8,833 nt of DNA, from assembly GCA_015490215.1 (NCBI GenBank), contig WFYH01000107.1, positions 1 through 8,833 of the forward strand. Direction: 5' to 3'. Shown one piece after another: positions 7,111 to 8,833 of the stretch. The stretch's first letter is position 1; every line of letters starts with the position of its first letter. Source of the DNA: Aquificaceae bacterium (GTDB taxonomy: Bacteria; Aquificota; Aquificia; Aquificales; Aquificaceae). Below the pieces are notes generated by a model, which was not told the origin of the DNA, made no database searches, and saw nothing but the letters and a program-made list of their open reading frames with translations. The translations under genes and the position numbers were made by a program.

Positions 7111-7647
7111 ATGAGGATACTTCTGGTCGCCTTCCTTTTGTCCCTTACTTTCAGCTCCTTTTCCGAGGAGAGGGACTTCACAACACCGGAGAAAGTTCTC
7201 AAAAGGCTCTTTCCAGATGCCCAGATAGTCATAAAGAACCTTGCCATAACCAAAGGGCAGAAGAGGGAGATAGAAAAGCTGGCAAAGGCACCCTTGGACA
7301 GCAGACTGATATCCATCTATATAGTCAAAAGGGGTGATAAAGTGATAGCTTACGCCTATGTGGACGTCCACAGGGTAAGGACTCACAGCGAGAGCGTTCT
7401 GTTTGTTATAAATCCGGAAGGCAGAATAGAGCTGGTTGAGGTGCTGTCCTTTAACGAACCCTTAGAGTATATGGCAGATGAAAGCTGGCTTGCCCTATTT
7501 AAGGGGAAAACCCTCGGAGGCAATCAGCTCAGGCTCAACAGGGATATACCCAACATGACCGGAGCTACCCTCACGGCAAGGGCAATAGTTAAAGCTTCAA
7601 GGAGAGCCCTAGCTATCTGGAAGGTTCTTTTCGGAGAGGGGAAATGA
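7111..7647 (+). CDS. Exported FMN-binding-domain protein (probably covalently flavinylated)
   Basis: From the ATG at 7111 the protein has 178 residues. It opens with a signal peptide, MRILLVAFLLSLTFSSFS, with likely cleavage near 18-20 and no lipobox cysteine, so it should be a soluble or membrane-associated periplasmic protein. The mature part resembles FMN_bind domains (as in RnfG, NqrC and NosR). It has a R-T-H-S-E-S segment (90-95), an F-N-E-P-L-E-Y segment (114-120), then D-I-P-N-M-T-G-A-T-L-T-A (145-156). Thr153 in TGAT would be the residue to which ApbE-type transferases link FMN. The Asp usual three residues before (S/T)GAT appears to be Pro147. GGAGG at 7104-7108 lies only 2 nt from the ATG; the ATG at 7102 is an alternative start. 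It overlaps the next gene as ATGA. No apbE is in the window. Confidence 0.8.
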   Translation: MRILLVAFLLSLTFSSFSEERDFTTPEKVLKRLFPDAQIVIKNLAITKGQKREIEKLAKAPLDSRLISIYIVKRGDKVIAYAYVDVHRVRTHSESVLFVINPEGRIELVEVLSFNEPLEYMADESWLALFKGKTLGGNQLRLNRDIPNMTGATLTARAIVKASRRALAIWKVLFGEGK

Positions 7648-8591
7648 GGTTTTTGATATCTTCAAATATCAAAGCCAACAAGCCCCTCTTTGTTACCGTT
7701 ATCCTCTTTCTGCTAATATCCCTCGTTTTCTGGATCGCCTCTTGGCTTTATTACCATGCAAAGTTCGGACTCACCTACAGCAAGATGCAGATATACTTCT
7801 TCACCGACCCCCGCTTTCCCGAAAAGTTGCCCCTCTCCCAGCTTCTTGAGGATATCCACGTTAACCTCTTTATAAATCTGATCTTCCTGCTTGTGATTGC
7901 ATCCATATTCCTCCACAAGTGCGTCAGGGACAGTTTCAAATACACTCTCATTTCCCTATCCTTTCTGTTCGGCTCGCTGGACCCGATTTCGGGTCTTGCG
8001 GTTTACTTCTTTGGAGAAACCTTCATATACCTGAAGATCTTTTCCTTTGTTGTATACCAGATTTCAATTGGTATGATGTTGCTGTTGTCACTCAAGCTAT
8101 ACCTCACCAAAGAGAAGGAAGAGCCCCCGGAGAGGTCTCTTTTGTATGCCGTGGTTTTCGTTTTCAGCGTCTCTTCCATAGTATTTGCCCTGATCAATTT
8201 TTTTTTATTCCTTGAAAAGCTCGGATTTTCTCCCTCTTCGGTAGCGGGGTTTTATGCGGGAGATCCCCAGAGGTTTATAAGACCTAAATCCTTTGAGGGT
8301 ATCCTTGAAGTTGCCTTTCCGCACCTTGTAGCCATGGGTGTATACCTTTTCGCCTTGGTGCACTTTGCCTTTTTTACCAACGTAAAAAGAAAAACTCTTT
8401 TGAGCATAGTAGTCTTATCCTCAGCCTTTACGGACATAGCGAGCGGCTTCCTGATAAGGTTCGTCCACCCCTCCTTTTCCTATTTGAAGCTGATTTCCTT
8501 TCTGAGCTTAAACCTTAGCATAATCTACCTTTCCCTTATAATTGCCATCTCCATACTTAAACACCGGGCAAAGGCTATTGTTGTGCTGTAG
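7644..8591 (+). CDS. Eight-helix membrane protein made of two four-helix repeats, unknown function
   Basis: I do not recognise a named family. The 315-residue protein has about eight membrane segments: roughly 14-37, 72-91, 100-121, 127-152, 167-190, 224-245, 251-272 and 279-305. Basic residues at the N-terminus, 92-99, 247-250 and 307-310 place both ends inside. The two halves (about 14-152 and 166-305) align. Both have a D-P-(x)-R-F motif (55-58 and 207-211) in a loop predicted to face the periplasm, a histidine at the next helix (72 and 227), and G-S-L-D-P-I-S-G versus A-F-T-D-I-A-S-G (110-117 and 261-268) followed by Y-L-K (129-131 and 280-282). It starts by ATGA overlap with the FMN-binding gene, after GGAGAGGGG. 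It is probably the membrane partner of that protein; heme or quinone binding is only a guess. Confidence 0.8.
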   Translation: MRFLISSNIKANKPLFVTVILFLLISLVFWIASWLYYHAKFGLTYSKMQIYFFTDPRFPEKLPLSQLLEDIHVNLFINLIFLLVIASIFLHKCVRDSFKYTLISLSFLFGSLDPISGLAVYFFGETFIYLKIFSFVVYQISIGMMLLLSLKLYLTKEKEEPPERSLLYAVVFVFSVSSIVFALINFFLFLEKLGFSPSSVAGFYAGDPQRFIRPKSFEGILEVAFPHLVAMGVYLFALVHFAFFTNVKRKTLLSIVVLSSAFTDIASGFLIRFVHPSFSYLKLISFLSLNLSIIYLSLIIAISILKHRAKAIVVL

Positions 8592-8604
8592 TCTTGCTCT
8601 TCGC

Positions 8605-8633
8605 TTGCACAAAAATTTAGAAGGATATACAAT
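8605..8633 (+). promoter_or_regulatory. Candidate tuf promoter
   Basis: TTGCAC (8605-8610) and TACAAT (8628-8633, 5 of 6 matches to TATAAT) are separated by 17 bp in the gap after the membrane protein gene. Transcription would begin near 8640 and give a 5' leader of about 34 nt that contains the tuf ribosome binding site. The -35 matches only TTG, but spacing and place are ideal. Confidence 0.55.
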
Positions 8634-8662
8634 ATCTTTTTACCCAAAATCCAGAAAAACAT

Positions 8663-8668
8663 GGAGGT
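8663..8668 (+). promoter_or_regulatory. Strong ribosome binding site of tuf
   Basis: GGAGGT lies 5 nt before the tuf ATG at 8674. It is the best-matched and best-spaced Shine-Dalgarno sequence in the window, as expected for a very highly expressed protein, and it fixes the tuf start. Confidence 0.85.
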
Positions 8669-8673
8669 AGGAA

Positions 8674-8833
8674 ATGGCTAAGGAGAAGTTTGAGAGGACA
8701 AAGGAGCACGTGAACGTAGGAACCATAGGTCACGTTGACCACGGCAAATCTACACTCACCTCCGCCATCACCTGCGTCCTCGCAGCTGGCCTCGTTGAAG
8801 GCGGTAAAGCCCAATGCTACAAATACGAAGAAA
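8674..8833 (+). CDS. tuf: Elongation factor Tu, N-terminal fragment
   Basis: The visible 53 codons start [20 protein letters not shown], followed by the GTP-binding P-loop GHVDHGKS (19-26). The gene runs off the right edge. EF-Tu carries aminoacyl-tRNA to the ribosome and hydrolyses GTP on codon recognition. Ser26 replaces the Thr found in most bacterial P-loops of this family (GKTT); as I recall, Aquifex EF-Tu also has GKST, and the rest of the segment matches it closely. No fusA or rpsG lies upstream, so this is not the usual str-operon copy. It may be the copy that leads toward secE-nusG-rpl genes, but that lies beyond the window. It has its own promoter and a strong ribosome binding site. 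Confidence 0.97.
   Translation, partial: MAKEKFERTKEHVNVGTIGHVDHGKSTLTSAITCVLAAGLVEGGKAQCYKYEE

Noticed and set aside
1..8833. CRISPR array, insertion sequence, integration site or phage genes
   Set aside because: No repeated spacers, transposase, integrase or terminal inverted repeats were found. The tRNA-Thr has no duplicated 3' end nearby that would mark an attachment site.

Overview
The window looks like chromosome from a thermophilic bacterium of the order Aquificales. The best evidence is the start of EF-Tu at the right end, which closely matches Aquifex EF-Tu as I remember it, including a GKS-T P-loop where most bacteria have GKT-T. Heavy AGA/AGG (Arg) and ATA (Ile) codon use, Lys/Glu-rich proteins, tightly overlapping genes and very short intergenic gaps agree with this. 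Genus cannot be settled from sequence alone, but the flagellar genes suggest a motile lineage. I see no mobile element, CRISPR array, phage gene or compositional break.

Left part, minus strand (1-4074): a flagellar operon read right to left, flhA > flhF > flhG > fliA. Every junction overlaps (11 bp, 32 bp, 4 bp), so the genes are probably translationally coupled. FlhA is the core of the flagellar export gate. FlhF (SRP-type GTPase) and FlhG (MinD-type ATPase) set the place and number of flagella. fliA, cut by the window edge, encodes the flagellar sigma factor sigma-28.

Middle (4075-7004): a 77-bp divergent promoter region separates flhA from mnmG (gidA), a plus-strand tRNA wobble-uridine modification enzyme. 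A minus-strand tRNA-Thr(UGU) begins 9 bp after mnmG. Then come a small plus-strand gene of unknown function and a minus-strand glutamine amidotransferase gene (trpG/pabA), whose 3' ends overlap by 28 bp.

Right part (7005-8833): a divergent region of about 106 bp carries a G-rich tract and two candidate promoters. It is followed by a two-gene plus-strand unit: an exported FMN-binding-domain protein and, with an ATGA overlap, an eight-helix membrane protein that is an internal duplication of a four-helix unit. I regard this pair as the most interesting item, a candidate uncharacterised periplasmic flavin electron-transfer module. The window ends in tuf, which has its own promoter and a strong ribosome binding site.

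No stretch longer than about 110 bp lacks a gene. I found no convincing intrinsic terminator. Candidate -10 boxes at mnmG, trpG and the FMN-binding gene lie about one helical half-turn from the start codon, and these genes lack a well-spaced Shine-Dalgarno sequence, so leaderless transcripts are possible.
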